DNA of 42,172 nucleotides from an uncultured Chlorobiaceae bacterium (GTDB taxonomy: Bacteria; Bacteroidota; Chlorobiia; Chlorobiales; Chlorobiaceae). Location of the stretch: positions 1 through 42,172 of the forward strand of contig CAJEXL010000015.1 in the NCBI GenBank assembly GCA_903994365.1, given 5' to 3'. Shown here piece after piece: positions 1-7,750 of this stretch. The translations under genes were made by a program, and so were the position numbers. The notes under the pieces are model-generated. The model did not search any database, was not told the DNA's origin, and saw only the letters and a list, made by a program, of their open reading frames with translations. Each line of letters begins with the position of its first letter. Within the stretch, counting starts at the first letter, position 1.

Positions 1-174
1 GACAGAAGAGTTAAAGGTAAAAGAGGGGCAGCGCCTTTCCGCTGCATGAACAGGCCAGGTTACTAACTTAAACTCAGCCACTTTTTGTCCACCGGCTGGG
101 GTCCACTTCAGGATAACGTATTGTTTGGAAGTGATAATGAAAACATTTTTCTTGATCTTAATAAAAGAGGGCAT
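1..174 (-). CDS. Hypothetical protein, C-terminus cut by window edge
   Basis: An open frame runs from an ATG at 174 leftwards to base 1 without a stop, giving 58 codons, so the gene continues outside the window. The visible part begins MPSFIKIKKN, has an alternating hydrophobic stretch (VFIITSKQYVILKW) and then TPAGGQKVAEFKLVTW, which reads like a beta-rich small protein rather than random translation. I do not recognise the family. No clear Shine-Dalgarno sequence precedes the ATG. It is transcribed away from the neighbouring nucleotidyltransferase gene. It could be a chance open frame; confidence is limited because only the N-terminus is visible. Confidence 0.4.
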   Translation of the reverse strand, partial: MPSFIKIKKNVFIITSKQYVILKWTPAGGQKVAEFKLVTWPVHAAERRCPSFTFNSSV

Positions 175-247
175 CGTTTGAGTATGACCATCGGACACGC
201 CTCAACCACCTTGGAAATCCAGAAATCATGTTTATCGTGAGGTTACT

Positions 248-541
248 ATGCTGTCAAAAAACGAAATCATAAAGCTCTTAACCAAAAGCAAACCCGAACT
301 GCAAGCTCGTTTTGGGGTGACACAGTTATCGCTTTTTGGCTCATACGCACGCAATATGGCAATCGTTACAAGCGATATTGATATTCTTGTGGCGTTTGAC
401 GGAGCAGCAACGTCAAGCCGTTATTTTGGCGTGCTTTTTTTCCTTGAAGATCTCTTGGGTTGTAGCGTTGATTTGGTTACTGAAAAAGCGTTACGTCAAG
501 AACTTCGCCCATTCATTGAACCGGAGTTGTTGCATGTCTGA
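248..541 (+). CDS. MntA-like minimal nucleotidyltransferase (antitoxin)
   Basis: This 97-residue protein is a minimal nucleotidyltransferase of the MNT family. The signature GS-x10-D-x-D is complete: G31-S32 (LFGSYAR) and D43/D45 (SDIDILV). In the characterised HepT-MntA pairs, the MNT protein attaches AMP groups to a tyrosine of the partner HEPN toxin and so neutralises it. The next gene starts inside the end of this one (8-base overlap) and encodes such a HEPN protein, which supports translational coupling and a toxin-antitoxin role. The length is normal for the family. The antitoxin assignment is inferred from context; the nucleotidyltransferase fold is well supported by the motif. Confidence 0.88.
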   Translation: MLSKNEIIKLLTKSKPELQARFGVTQLSLFGSYARNMAIVTSDIDILVAFDGAATSSRYFGVLFFLEDLLGCSVDLVTEKALRQELRPFIEPELLHV

Positions 542-914
542 AACGCATAAAAGAGCATGGTTTTTTTATGTGGATGATATGATCGCCTTTGCTGAAAAAA
601 CGCTGGCTTATACGGATAGTTATACACAAGAAGAGTTTGTTGCAAGTGGGTTAACCTATGATGCAACATTGCGCAATCTTGAACTCATTGGTGAAGCGGC
701 TACGCATATTCCTGATGAAGTACGAGCAGCTCATCCTGAAATAATGTGGCGAATGATTGTTGCCATGCGTAATCGTCTTATTCACGGATATCTTGGGGTT
801 GATAATTCTACGATATGGAGCGTTATTCAAGACGATATTCCTGCATTGCTAAAATCCTTGCAAGAACTCAAAAGCAATGAATTATTAACAGATATAGTCT
901 TAATGAATAAATAG
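534..914 (+). CDS. HepT-like HEPN ribonuclease toxin
   Basis: The protein has 126 residues from the ATG at 534, which overlaps the preceding MNT gene by 8 bases. The frame is open further upstream, to 336, but that part lies inside the MNT gene, so 534 is the likely start. The HEPN motif R-x4-H-x-Y is visible as R79-H84-Y86 (RNRLIHGY). In HepT toxins the Arg and His form the RNase active site, and the Tyr is the residue modified by the partner nucleotidyltransferase. The phrase LELIGEAATHIP is also typical of the DUF86/HepT family. It probably cleaves RNA when not held by MntA. Activity was not tested; assignment rests on motif and pairing. Confidence 0.88.
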   Translation: MSETHKRAWFFYVDDMIAFAEKTLAYTDSYTQEEFVASGLTYDATLRNLELIGEAATHIPDEVRAAHPEIMWRMIVAMRNRLIHGYLGVDNSTIWSVIQDDIPALLKSLQELKSNELLTDIVLMNK

Positions 915-945
915 AGGTGCCCTATAATTTATATGTCCCGGTTAT

Positions 946-1326
946 TCATTTCACTCTTGCATGAGGAATGTTGGGACTGGAGGGATCTACTGTGACTTCG
1001 CGCCGGGCTGGAGATAGAACCAGATCCATATCTTCCATGGGCACTGCGCCCAGCAACACTTCATCACCCAAGACCAATGCACCCACATAACAAAAGCGAT
1101 CCCGAAATTCTACTTTGATGGGCCCGGCGTAAGGGACGCTCATTGATCGACCATCTGCAACCGTAACTTCCCGCTTTGACTCCATGTCAAGCTCAAGCTG
1201 AAGGGCAATATGTTCAGGTACGCAAAGCATCAAGGCTCCGGTATCAGCCAATGCTTGTATGACGATGGGTGTCAACAACTGATTGCGAGGGTTACTGAGT
1301 GTAATTTCAGCAACAATATGTTCCAT
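946..1326 (-). CDS. Retropepsin-like (clan AA) aspartic protease-type protein
   Basis: The 126-residue protein carries the aspartic protease signature D-T-G at residues 28-30 (ALADTGA) followed by a hydrophobic stretch with a VPE turn. A later LLGAVPMEDMDLVLSP segment corresponds to the I/LLG-x-x-x-L/M-E motif near the end of retropepsin domains. Such single-domain proteins would act as dimers because each brings one catalytic Asp. There is no signal peptide, so it would be cytoplasmic. It lies 37 bases downstream of vapC on the same strand and may be co-transcribed with vapBC. Its substrate is unknown. Similar short clan AA proteins occur in cyanobacteria and Chlorobi but are poorly characterised. 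Confidence 0.72.
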   Translation of the reverse strand: MEHIVAEITLSNPRNQLLTPIVIQALADTGALMLCVPEHIALQLELDMESKREVTVADGRSMSVPYAGPIKVEFRDRFCYVGALVLGDEVLLGAVPMEDMDLVLSPARREVTVDPSSPNIPHARVK

Positions 1327-1363
1327 TTCTACAGTATCGTTTTTGTTGGAAGTTGCGTGCTGA

Positions 1364-1774
1364 TTAAACTCTTTGCTCCCAGCTTTCGATGTTCAAGCCG
1401 TCCAGAACTCGACTAAACGCTTTACCTTGCGTGACGAGAACGGCATTGAGCGCTTTGGCATGAGCGGCAATCATAAGGTCGAGTGGAGCAAGCGTCACCC
1501 CTTCAGCTTCACACGCTGCTCGCAGGTTTGCGTAACTATCTGCAACATGGTTGTCCCATGCCAACACGTTTACACGAATCAGAAACTCATGAACACGAGT
1601 TGTCAGCCCTTTTGGATACGATCGTTTTGCCAGGTCATAGAGTAGTTCTGCAAGTGTTATCGATGATAAAACAATACTTTGCATCGGAAGAGTGACCAAT
1701 CGTTCACGAATAACGGGAATGTCCCCTTTGATGATGTGGCTGACAATATTGGTATCCAGCATGTAGAGTTTCAT
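1364..1774 (-). CDS. vapC: VapC-like PIN-domain toxin, fourth acidic residue missing
   Basis: The 136-residue protein is a PIN-domain nuclease of the VapC type. Start is taken as the ATG at 1774 (MKLYMLDTN), which overlaps the antitoxin stop as ATGA; an in-frame codon three residues earlier is less likely. Three of the four metal-binding acidic residues are present: D7 (LDTN), E43 (LAELLYD) and D99 ([10 protein letters not shown]). The usual fourth acid, in the T-N-D/N-x-E-F type motif, is absent: here the segment reads TQGKAFSRV at 115-123. PIN toxins cleave RNA with Mg2+ held by these residues, so this copy could be weak or inactive. Fold assignment is firm; activity is in doubt. Confidence 0.85.
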   Translation of the reverse strand: MKLYMLDTNIVSHIIKGDIPVIRERLVTLPMQSIVLSSITLAELLYDLAKRSYPKGLTTRVHEFLIRVNVLAWDNHVADSYANLRAACEAEGVTLAPLDLMIAAHAKALNAVLVTQGKAFSRVLDGLNIESWEQRV

Positions 1775-2031
1775 TCTACCCAACCCTCGAAAGGGTCTCG
1801 AATCTGATCCGGTTGCCTTCTTTCGTTTTCATCCATAAAATCATCAGGAACTTCAGTTGTTGCATCAAGCGCGAATAACCCTGCCCATGAATCGGGACGG
1901 GGTGATAAAATAATATCTCCGGTAAGTGGGTCGCGACGGATAAAAACCTCTTTTCCCTCAAAACGATACTCTTTAGGCAGTCGAATTGCCTGACTTCGAC
2001 CTGACATAAAAATTTTTGCTGTAGCAGGCAT
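1771..2031 (-). CDS. vapB: VapB-like antitoxin (AbrB/SpoVT fold)
   Basis: The 86-residue protein begins [20 protein letters not shown], matching the AbrB/MazE-type swapped-hairpin DNA-binding domain of VapB antitoxins (the [11 protein letters not shown] pattern). The C-terminal half ([10 protein letters not shown], then an acidic run DDFMDENER) would be the toxin-binding part. The ATG at 2031 is preceded on the minus strand by GGAGGA, a strong ribosome site, so I prefer it over a longer frame reaching 2088. The stop overlaps the vapC start by four bases. It should bind VapC and repress the shared promoter, which would lie just above 2031. Confidence 0.88.
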   Translation of the reverse strand: MPATAKIFMSGRSQAIRLPKEYRFEGKEVFIRRDPLTGDIILSPRPDSWAGLFALDATTEVPDDFMDENERRQPDQIRDPFEGWVE

Positions 2032-2139
2032 GTAATCCTCCGTAATAAATATTTGGTTGAATATACATCGAATGGTGGTATATATCAAGGTATATTGCTT
2101 GCGAGCAGGGCATATCCATCAGCTTTATCATCCTTTTTC

Positions 2140-2487
2140 TTTCCTGCCCTCTTCACCGTTGCTTTTCTGAAGAACAAGCCAATCCATGTTTTCAATTACG
2201 GAAAGCATTGTCGCGATTGTACTTTTTCGACTATATTTGCGAGGGGGTTATGAGAACGCTCGATCATGTTGCCGAACCAAATATAGGGTGATCAGGCCTC
2301 ACTCAAGCCCGATTCTGATACGAGTAAAGCTCCATGGAGGGTGTACAATATCGGCAACAACAGTCTGAGTGAGTTCGATGTTGATCAATTGATGGAGGAT
2401 GTTCATTACAAGCCTGAGACCACGGCGCCGGAAGGTATCAAATGTTTTGTTGCTTGGTATCGCGAGTATTATGGTGTTCAGGAGTGA
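2140..2487 (+). pseudogene. Remnant of UDP-glucuronate epimerase (NAD-dependent epimerase family)
   Basis: Reading across frames recovers the C-terminal third of a CapD/GAE-type UDP-glucuronate epimerase. In one frame from about 2140 comes PALFTVAFLKNKPIHVFNYG, close to the family's ALFLFT..I..GKPI.VFNYGKM.RDFTY. From about 2241 the match moves to another frame (EGVMRTLDHVAEPN). From about 2302 it returns to the first frame (PDSDTSKAPWRVYNIGNN) and ends with YKPETTAPEGIKCFVAWYREYYG before the stop at 2485-2487. Between YNIGNN and the DVDQL segment some thirty residues of the family are missing. Two frameshifts, an in-frame stop at 2284 and the deletion show it is dead. An intact ugd, which makes UDP-glucuronate, is present elsewhere in the window. 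Confidence 0.82.
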
Positions 2488-2517
2488 ATCCTCTTATTTT
2501 TTAACAACTTTATCTCT

Positions 2518-2943
2518 ATGACGGTACACGATATTCGGTGGATACAACGGCTGAACCATTTCAATCAGGCGTTTGCCCGGATGCAGAGTGCGGTTGCTCT
2601 TGCTGCCGAGCGCGATCTTTCTGATCTCGAACAGCAGGGATTGATACAGGGTTTTGAATATACCCATGAGCTGGCGTGGAAGACGCTGAAGGATTTTCTT
2701 GAACATCGCGGAACGGAGGCGTTGTATGGCTCGAAAGATGTTACCCGTCAGGCATTCAGGCTTGGGCTGATTGAGGATGGCGATATCTGGATGGATATGA
2801 TTCGTGACCGTAACTTAACCTCTCACACCTATAACGAAGAGACAGCGCAGGAGATTGTTGAGGCTATCCTGAACCGCTATTGTGCAGCATTTAGCAATTT
2901 CCAACGCAAGATGGTGAGCCTGAAAGATGAGGAGTTGTTGTGA
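2518..2943 (+). CDS. HI0074-family nucleotidyltransferase substrate-binding (HEPN) protein
   Basis: The 141-residue all-helical protein matches the family named after Haemophilus HI0074, a HEPN-fold partner of minimal nucleotidyltransferases. Typical phrases are QGFEYTHELAWKTLKDFLE and GSKDVTRQAF. It also contains the toxin-type motif R-x4-H-x-Y at R98-H103-Y105 (RNLTSHTY). The stop overlaps the next gene's GTG start by four bases, so the two are translationally coupled. The pair is likely a toxin-antitoxin module with this protein as HEPN toxin or substrate of the transferase. The gene order is the reverse of the 248-914 pair. Confidence 0.88.
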   Translation: MTVHDIRWIQRLNHFNQAFARMQSAVALAAERDLSDLEQQGLIQGFEYTHELAWKTLKDFLEHRGTEALYGSKDVTRQAFRLGLIEDGDIWMDMIRDRNLTSHTYNEETAQEIVEAILNRYCAAFSNFQRKMVSLKDEELL

Positions 2944-3263
2944 GTTACGGGCTGGCCGAATCAGTGATTGAGCGCATGTGCGGCGTTTTTTCCCATTACC
3001 CGCAAATTGAACAAGCGACTCTCTACGGTTCGCGGGCAAAAGGTAACTACCGGCAAGGCTCGGATATTGACTTGACGCTTATTGGCGGGTCGGATTTGAC
3101 CTCTGCCGTGCTGACCAAAGTCATGAACGAGCTTGATGATCTGCTGCTCCCTTATGCGATTGACCTCTCACTGTTGCGCAATATCAGTGACACTGCTGTA
3201 CTTGACCATATCCGTCGCATTGGAGTGGTTTTGTATAAAAAAAATGGTAATAACGATGGTTGA
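2940..3263 (+). CDS. HI0073-like minimal nucleotidyltransferase
   Basis: The 107-residue protein is an MNT-type nucleotidyltransferase with the intact GS-x10-D-x-D signature: G30-S31 (YGSRAKG) and D42/D44 (SDIDLTLIG). The start is a GTG at 2940 that overlaps the stop of the HEPN partner (GTGA). By analogy with MntA it would AMPylate the tyrosine beside the HEPN active site; by older naming it is an HI0073-type protein. It is convergent with lysS, whose stop is 58 bases further on. Confidence 0.88.
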   Translation: MSYGLAESVIERMCGVFSHYPQIEQATLYGSRAKGNYRQGSDIDLTLIGGSDLTSAVLTKVMNELDDLLLPYAIDLSLLRNISDTAVLDHIRRIGVVLYKKNGNNDG

Positions 3264-3285
3264 TTACCTCTTGCACTTTACGTCA

Positions 3286-3308
3286 GGAGCTGCGTCATCA
3301 CCAGCTCC
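3286..3308. repeat. Inverted repeat between convergent genes
   Basis: GGAGCTG at 3286-3292 pairs perfectly with CAGCTCC at 3302-3308 across a 9-base loop. It lies between the convergent stops of the HI0073-like gene and lysS. It could slow RNA polymerase from either side, but neither strand has a proper T-run directly after the stem, so I do not call it an intrinsic terminator. Confidence 0.4.
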
Positions 3309-3321
3309 AAAAATCCCATCC

Positions 3322-4857
3322 CTACTCCGGCTTCAGATGCGGGAAGAAAATCACATCCCTGATTGAATCCTGACCGGTAAGAATCATCACCAGGCGGTCA
3401 ATACCAATGCCGATACCGGCGCATGGGGGCATACCGTATTCGATGGCGCGCAGGAAATCTTCGTCAACAATCATCGCCTCTTCGTCGCCGCGCTGGCGAA
3501 GTTTTGCCTGCGACTCCAGCCTTTCGCGTTGAATGACGGGGTCGTTCAGCTCGGAGAATGAGTTGCACACCTCTTTGCCGCCGATGATCAGTTCAAATCG
3601 TTCGACAATGCCCGGCTGAGAGGGATGCTCTTTGGCCAGTGGCGACATTTCGGTGGGGTAGTCGATGATAAAGGTTGGCTGAATGAGCTTTGGCTCAACA
3701 AATTCACCGAAAATTTCATCAATTATCTTGCCGCTGCTGATTTTTGGATCAAGTTCAAGACCGAGATCCTTGGCGGTGTAGCGAAGCTCCTCCTCGGATT
3801 GGCCACTAATATTTTTGCCGGTATATTCGGCAATGGCATTGATAATGCTCAGTCGGCGAAACGGAGTTTTAAGGCTGATCTCGTTGCCAAGAAACATGGT
3901 GCTGTCGCTTTTGTTGACGGCAAGAGCTGTCTGGCAGATCAGCTCTTCGACCATTTTCATCATCCAGTTGTAATCTTTGTAGGCAACATAGAGCTCAACC
4001 TGGGTAAACTCCGGGTTGTGGAAACGGTCGATTCCTTCGTTGCGGAAATCTTTGGCGAATTCAAAGACACCATCAAACCCTCCAACAATCAGCCTCTTGA
4101 GGTAGAGTTCGTTGGCGATGCGAAGGTAGAGCTGCATGTCGAGCGCATTGTGGTGCGTGGTGAAGGGACGGGCGGCTGCACCACCGTAGATTGGTTGCAG
4201 GATGGGTGTTTCGACCTCAAGCCACCCCTGCCGGGTGAAGAAGTTCCGCATGGAGGAGACAATGGCTGATCGCTTGATGAAGGTCTGTTTTACCTCCGGG
4301 TTGACAATCAGGTCTACATAACGCTGGCGGTAGCGCATCTCTTTGTCGCTGAAGGCATCAAAAATAACCTTCTCTCCATCAACCTCTTTCTCTTTGGCAA
4401 CGGGGATCGGGCGCAGCGATTTAGTGAGCAGCTCCAGCGATTCGGTATGAACCGATATTTCACCGGTTTTGGTTCTGAAGGAGAAACCCTTGACCCCTAC
4501 GATATCACCGATGTCGAGCAGTTTGAAAGTGTTGTATGTCACCTCACCAACCTCATCCTTTTTCATGTAGATCTGGATTCTGCCCGTGGAGTCCTGCAGA
4601 TGAAAAAATGAGGCTTTTCCCATCTTTCTGATGGTCATGATTCTGCCAGCGACAGAGACAGGAGCTTTAACCTCTTCTTCGAAGTTCGCTATGATTTCCA
4701 CAGAAGAGTCTGTTACCTCGAATTGGGTTGGATAGGGGTTTATCCCTGCATCCATCAGGTGCTGGCGCTCTTCAAGACGACGCTGCATCTGGTCATTCAA
4801 TGATATCTGGAGTGGCTGTTCCTGGCTATTTTTATTCTGTTCGTTCTCTTTGTGCAT
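3322..4857 (-). CDS. lysS: Lysyl-tRNA synthetase, class II
   Basis: The 511-residue enzyme charges tRNA-Lys with lysine in the cytoplasm. The order of parts is that of bacterial class II LysRS: an N-terminal OB-fold anticodon domain (around residues 65-150, [23 protein letters not shown]), then the catalytic core. Motif 2 is visible as [18 protein letters not shown] and motif 3 as [14 protein letters not shown] near the C-terminus. Length is normal (about 500). The first 20 residues are rich in N, Q and E and look disordered. It is transcribed in the same direction as the crtB gene 55 bases upstream, and may share its transcript. Confidence 0.97.
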   Translation of the reverse strand: MHKENEQNKNSQEQPLQISLNDQMQRRLEERQHLMDAGINPYPTQFEVTDSSVEIIANFEEEVKAPVSVAGRIMTIRKMGKASFFHLQDSTGRIQIYMKKDEVGEVTYNTFKLLDIGDIVGVKGFSFRTKTGEISVHTESLELLTKSLRPIPVAKEKEVDGEKVIFDAFSDKEMRYRQRYVDLIVNPEVKQTFIKRSAIVSSMRNFFTRQGWLEVETPILQPIYGGAAARPFTTHHNALDMQLYLRIANELYLKRLIVGGFDGVFEFAKDFRNEGIDRFHNPEFTQVELYVAYKDYNWMMKMVEELICQTALAVNKSDSTMFLGNEISLKTPFRRLSIINAIAEYTGKNISGQSEEELRYTAKDLGLELDPKISSGKIIDEIFGEFVEPKLIQPTFIIDYPTEMSPLAKEHPSQPGIVERFELIIGGKEVCNSFSELNDPVIQRERLESQAKLRQRGDEEAMIVDEDFLRAIEYGMPPCAGIGIGIDRLVMILTGQDSIRDVIFFPHLKPE

Positions 4858-4912
4858 GGTAATTTGTTCGGTCTGTGAATAAATATGGGTAAACCCTGCA
4901 GAGCCATGACGC

Positions 4913-5836
4913 TTAACGGGTTTTCTGCCACACGGCGGGCAGGGTGCTGATTTTTTGCCAGAAGGAGCGATATGCCCGTTTTGAAAAAACGTCGTATTGA
5001 TTCTCTTCGATGGCGGTTAAAATATTTCCGTAATTGACGCTGCTGATGGCGACGCCAAAGCGGCTTCGCTGTTCAAGCATGGGAATTCCTTTATCCGATG
5101 AGCTGTAGTAACTCCTTGCTCTTTCGATCTGAAACTTCATCAGCTCAAGAAAGTTGCTGTTCATCCGCTTCTGCATCAGCTCTTCGCTTGAATAGTTGAA
5201 GCGGCGAAGATCTTCAAGCGGAAGATAGATTCTGCCACGGTTGACATCTTCGCCAACATCGCGCAGGATGTTGGTTAATTGCATGGCGATGCCGAGCTCA
5301 ATGGCGTGTTGCAGGGCCTTGTTGTTACTGTAGCCAAAAATTTCGGCGGTTATTAGCCCAACAACTGATGCAACTTTGTAACAATAAACGTACAGTTCCT
5401 CGAACGTCTCAAATGGCTTGAACTCAATATCCATAGCAACCCCATCCATTAAGTCGAGCGGAAGCTCAATGGGAATCGTGTAGCTTTTGAGCGTATCATG
5501 CCAGGCCATCATGATAGGATCGTTTTCAACATGACCGGCATAGCATCCCTTGAGTTTGGTTTTCCAGCTCTCAAGCATCCTGCTGATCTCTTCTCTTGTG
5601 ATAAGTCCCTGTTCAAGTTTCTCCTCTGCCGTATCGACAACATCGTCAACCGTGCGCAGCAGGGCATAAATGGCAAAAATTGGTTTCTGCTGTTTTTTGG
5701 GCAGAAACCGGCTTGCAAGATAGAATGTTTTGGCGTGCGTTTTGGAGATATTGCGGCAGTATGCATAAGCATCATCAAGCGTTATCAGCTTTTCCGTCTC
5801 TTGATAAGCAGAGCTTCGGTTATCGTTCTGATTCAT
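4913..5836 (-). CDS. crtB: Phytoene synthase (squalene/phytoene synthase family)
   Basis: The 307-residue protein belongs to the trans-isoprenyl diphosphate head-to-head synthases. Both aspartate-rich Mg2+-binding motifs are present: DDVVD at 64-68 and the second in [20 protein letters not shown] (D193/D197). In green sulfur bacteria the enzyme joins two geranylgeranyl diphosphates to phytoene, the first committed step to chlorobactene or isorenieratene for chlorosomes. The segment [13 protein letters not shown] fits phytoene synthases. A related squalene or presqualene synthase (HpnC/HpnD) cannot be fully excluded from sequence alone, but no hopanoid genes are nearby. It is divergent from hflX across a 210-base region that must hold both promoters. 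Confidence 0.88.
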   Translation of the reverse strand: MNQNDNRSSAYQETEKLITLDDAYAYCRNISKTHAKTFYLASRFLPKKQQKPIFAIYALLRTVDDVVDTAEEKLEQGLITREEISRMLESWKTKLKGCYAGHVENDPIMMAWHDTLKSYTIPIELPLDLMDGVAMDIEFKPFETFEELYVYCYKVASVVGLITAEIFGYSNNKALQHAIELGIAMQLTNILRDVGEDVNRGRIYLPLEDLRRFNYSSEELMQKRMNSNFLELMKFQIERARSYYSSSDKGIPMLEQRSRFGVAISSVNYGNILTAIEENQYDVFSKRAYRSFWQKISTLPAVWQKTR

Positions 5837-6046
5837 CTGATATGCGCTTCTATTTGCCAGTTTGGATCATTACAACTTTATTCGCTTTATAGAGTATTGG
5901 GGTGAAAGCAAAAAAGTGTACATTTTTGAACGGTTCGAGTATGATCCGATGATGAACCGCCAAGATAAAACAATGGTTGTAATATAGCAACATGCCATCT
6001 TGCAGATCATTATTTCATTTTCTTCGATAATTTATCCATTGCCCTG

Positions 6047-7336
6047 TTGAATACTGTCACTCCTGAAAATAAAAGGGAAAAGGCTTTTCTTGTTGGCCTC
6101 TGTTCCCCCCCTGAAGCACCTCGTTTACTTGTTGAGGAGTATCTCCACGAGCTGGCTTTTCTTGCTGATACGGCTGGCGCTGATGTGGTGGATTCGTTTA
6201 TCCAGGATCGGAAGTTGCGTGATCCCGCCTATTGTATCGGTAAGGGAAAGGTTGAAGAGCTTGTTGCGTTCGTCAAGGAGCATGAGATTGATCTTGTGAT
6301 TTTTGATGATGATCTTTCGCCAGCACAGGCCAGAAACCTTGAACAGGCTCTGGAGTGCAAGGTTATCGATCGTACCGGCCTCATTCTGCAGATCTTTGCT
6401 ATCAGGGCTCAGTCGGCGCAGGCCAAAATGCAGGTGGAGCTTGCTCAGCTTGAGTATATGCTTCCTCGTCTCTCAGGAAAGTGGACTCACCTCTCGAAGC
6501 AGAAGGGTGGTATTGGCAACAAGGGGCCGGGTGAGACACAGATTGAGACCGACCGGCGTCTGGTTCGTAACCGTATCTCGCTGCTGAAAAAAAAGCTGAA
6601 AGAGGTTGCCCTGCAGCATGATACCCAGACTCGCAGTCGCCAGACGGTGCAGCGGGTCTCTCTTGTGGGGTACACCAATGCGGGTAAATCCACCCTGATG
6701 AACGTACTCTGTCCTGAGGCTGAGGCCTTTGCAGAAAACAGACTCTTTGCCACGCTCGATACCAAGACCCGGCGGCTTGAACTTAATATCAACAAGCTTG
6801 TGCTGCTGTCGGACACGGTGGGTTTTATCCGAAAATTGCCGCATACGCTTGTGGAGAGTTTTAAGTCGACTCTTGATGAGGTGCTGCAGGCCGATTTTCT
6901 GCTTCATGTGGTCGATGTCAGCCATCCAGGTTTTGAGGAGCAGATGACTGTGGTGCGTGACACGCTGAAGGAGATTGGTGTCACCCACGACAACATTATT
7001 GAGGTGTTCAACAAAATTGATGCACTTCAGGATCCAGCGCAGTTGCAGGAACTTGGCGAAAAATATCCTGAAGCTGTCTGTATCTCCGCTGTGCGAGGTA
7101 TCAATATCGCTCTCCTCAAGGAGATGATTGGCCGGCAGGTGGCGCGGGAATACACAGAACGCCATATCAGTGTCCATGTTTCCAATTACAAGCTGATTAC
7201 CTATTTGTACGAGCATACTGAAGTGATTGACAAAAAACATGTTGATGAAGAGGTTGAACTCACCTTCAGGGTACGCAACAACCAGAGTAAACATATTGAT
7301 GCTCTCATCAATGCATCACAACCGATGAAATTATGA
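6047..7336 (+). CDS. hflX: GTPase HflX
   Basis: The 429-residue protein is the ribosome-associated GTPase HflX, which splits stalled or hibernating 70S ribosomes. The N-terminal HflX domain contains DPAYCIGKGKVEEL and VIDRTGLILQIFA. A coiled linker with KGGIGNKGPGETQIETDRR precedes the G domain. G1 is GYTNAGKST, G3 DTVGFIRKLPH and G4 NKID. The start must be the TTG at 6047 (protein MNTVTPENKR): the next methionine in frame is far inside the domain. The final bases overlap ybeY as ATGA, so the two are one operon. Confidence 0.96.
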   Translation: MNTVTPENKREKAFLVGLCSPPEAPRLLVEEYLHELAFLADTAGADVVDSFIQDRKLRDPAYCIGKGKVEELVAFVKEHEIDLVIFDDDLSPAQARNLEQALECKVIDRTGLILQIFAIRAQSAQAKMQVELAQLEYMLPRLSGKWTHLSKQKGGIGNKGPGETQIETDRRLVRNRISLLKKKLKEVALQHDTQTRSRQTVQRVSLVGYTNAGKSTLMNVLCPEAEAFAENRLFATLDTKTRRLELNINKLVLLSDTVGFIRKLPHTLVESFKSTLDEVLQADFLLHVVDVSHPGFEEQMTVVRDTLKEIGVTHDNIIEVFNKIDALQDPAQLQELGEKYPEAVCISAVRGINIALLKEMIGRQVAREYTERHISVHVSNYKLITYLYEHTEVIDKKHVDEEVELTFRVRNNQSKHIDALINASQPMKL

Positions 7337-7749
7337 CACTGGAGATTTACAACTCTACAAAAAGGCAAATTCCGGAAGAGTTGCTTGAAAAGGCTGTGTT
7401 GCTGGTTTTGGAACAAGAGGGTTATTCAGCGGAATCGGTTGTTGGTGTCTATTGCGGCAACAAGATGATTCAGCGTATCAATCGCGAGTTTCTTGAGCAC
7501 GATTATCCGACCGACACCATCACCTTTCGTTACAACAAGGGGAGTGAGGTTGATGGAGAGTTTTATATTTCACTTGATGTGGTCAAAGAAAATGCCGCAA
7601 AGTTTAACGTTGATTTTCAGGATGAACTTCTCCGAGTCACCTTTCATTCAGCGCTGCATCTGATCGGCTACGACGATCAGACGCCGGAGGATCGGGCGCT
7701 GATGGAAGAAAAGGAGGCATTTTATCTCCAATACTATCATGGTCAGTGA
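7333..7749 (+). CDS. ybeY: Endoribonuclease YbeY (rRNA maturation)
   Basis: The 138-residue protein matches YbeY/UPF0054, a metal-dependent RNase for 16S rRNA 3' end maturation and ribosome quality control. The conserved region reads FHSALHLIGYDD: H105 and H109 are the first two metal ligands, but the third histidine of H-x3-H-x5-H is replaced by Asp115. A similar change (GYKD) is known to me in Bacteroidetes YbeY, so it may be lineage-typical and still bind metal. The ATG overlaps the hflX stop. The other end is one base from the stop of the convergent trmH gene. Confidence 0.93.
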   Translation: MTLEIYNSTKRQIPEELLEKAVLLVLEQEGYSAESVVGVYCGNKMIQRINREFLEHDYPTDTITFRYNKGSEVDGEFYISLDVVKENAAKFNVDFQDELLRVTFHSALHLIGYDDQTPEDRALMEEKEAFYLQYYHGQ

Positions 7750-7750
7750 T

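Noticed and set aside
336..533. Upstream open extension of the HEPN toxin frame
   Set aside because: It lies within the MNT gene in another frame and adds no family residues; the ATG at 534 starts the conserved HepT N-terminus.
3286..3308. Intrinsic terminator for lysS
   Set aside because: The stem is perfect but there is no T-run after it on either strand, so I list it only as an inverted repeat.
3625..4269. Long open frame antisense to lysS
   Set aside because: It mirrors a highly conserved synthetase gene, its product has no recognisable motif, and it is fully inside lysS.
6473..7294. 273-codon open frame antisense to hflX
   Set aside because: The hflX motifs on the other strand are complete; the antisense product is rich in His and Leu without domain features.
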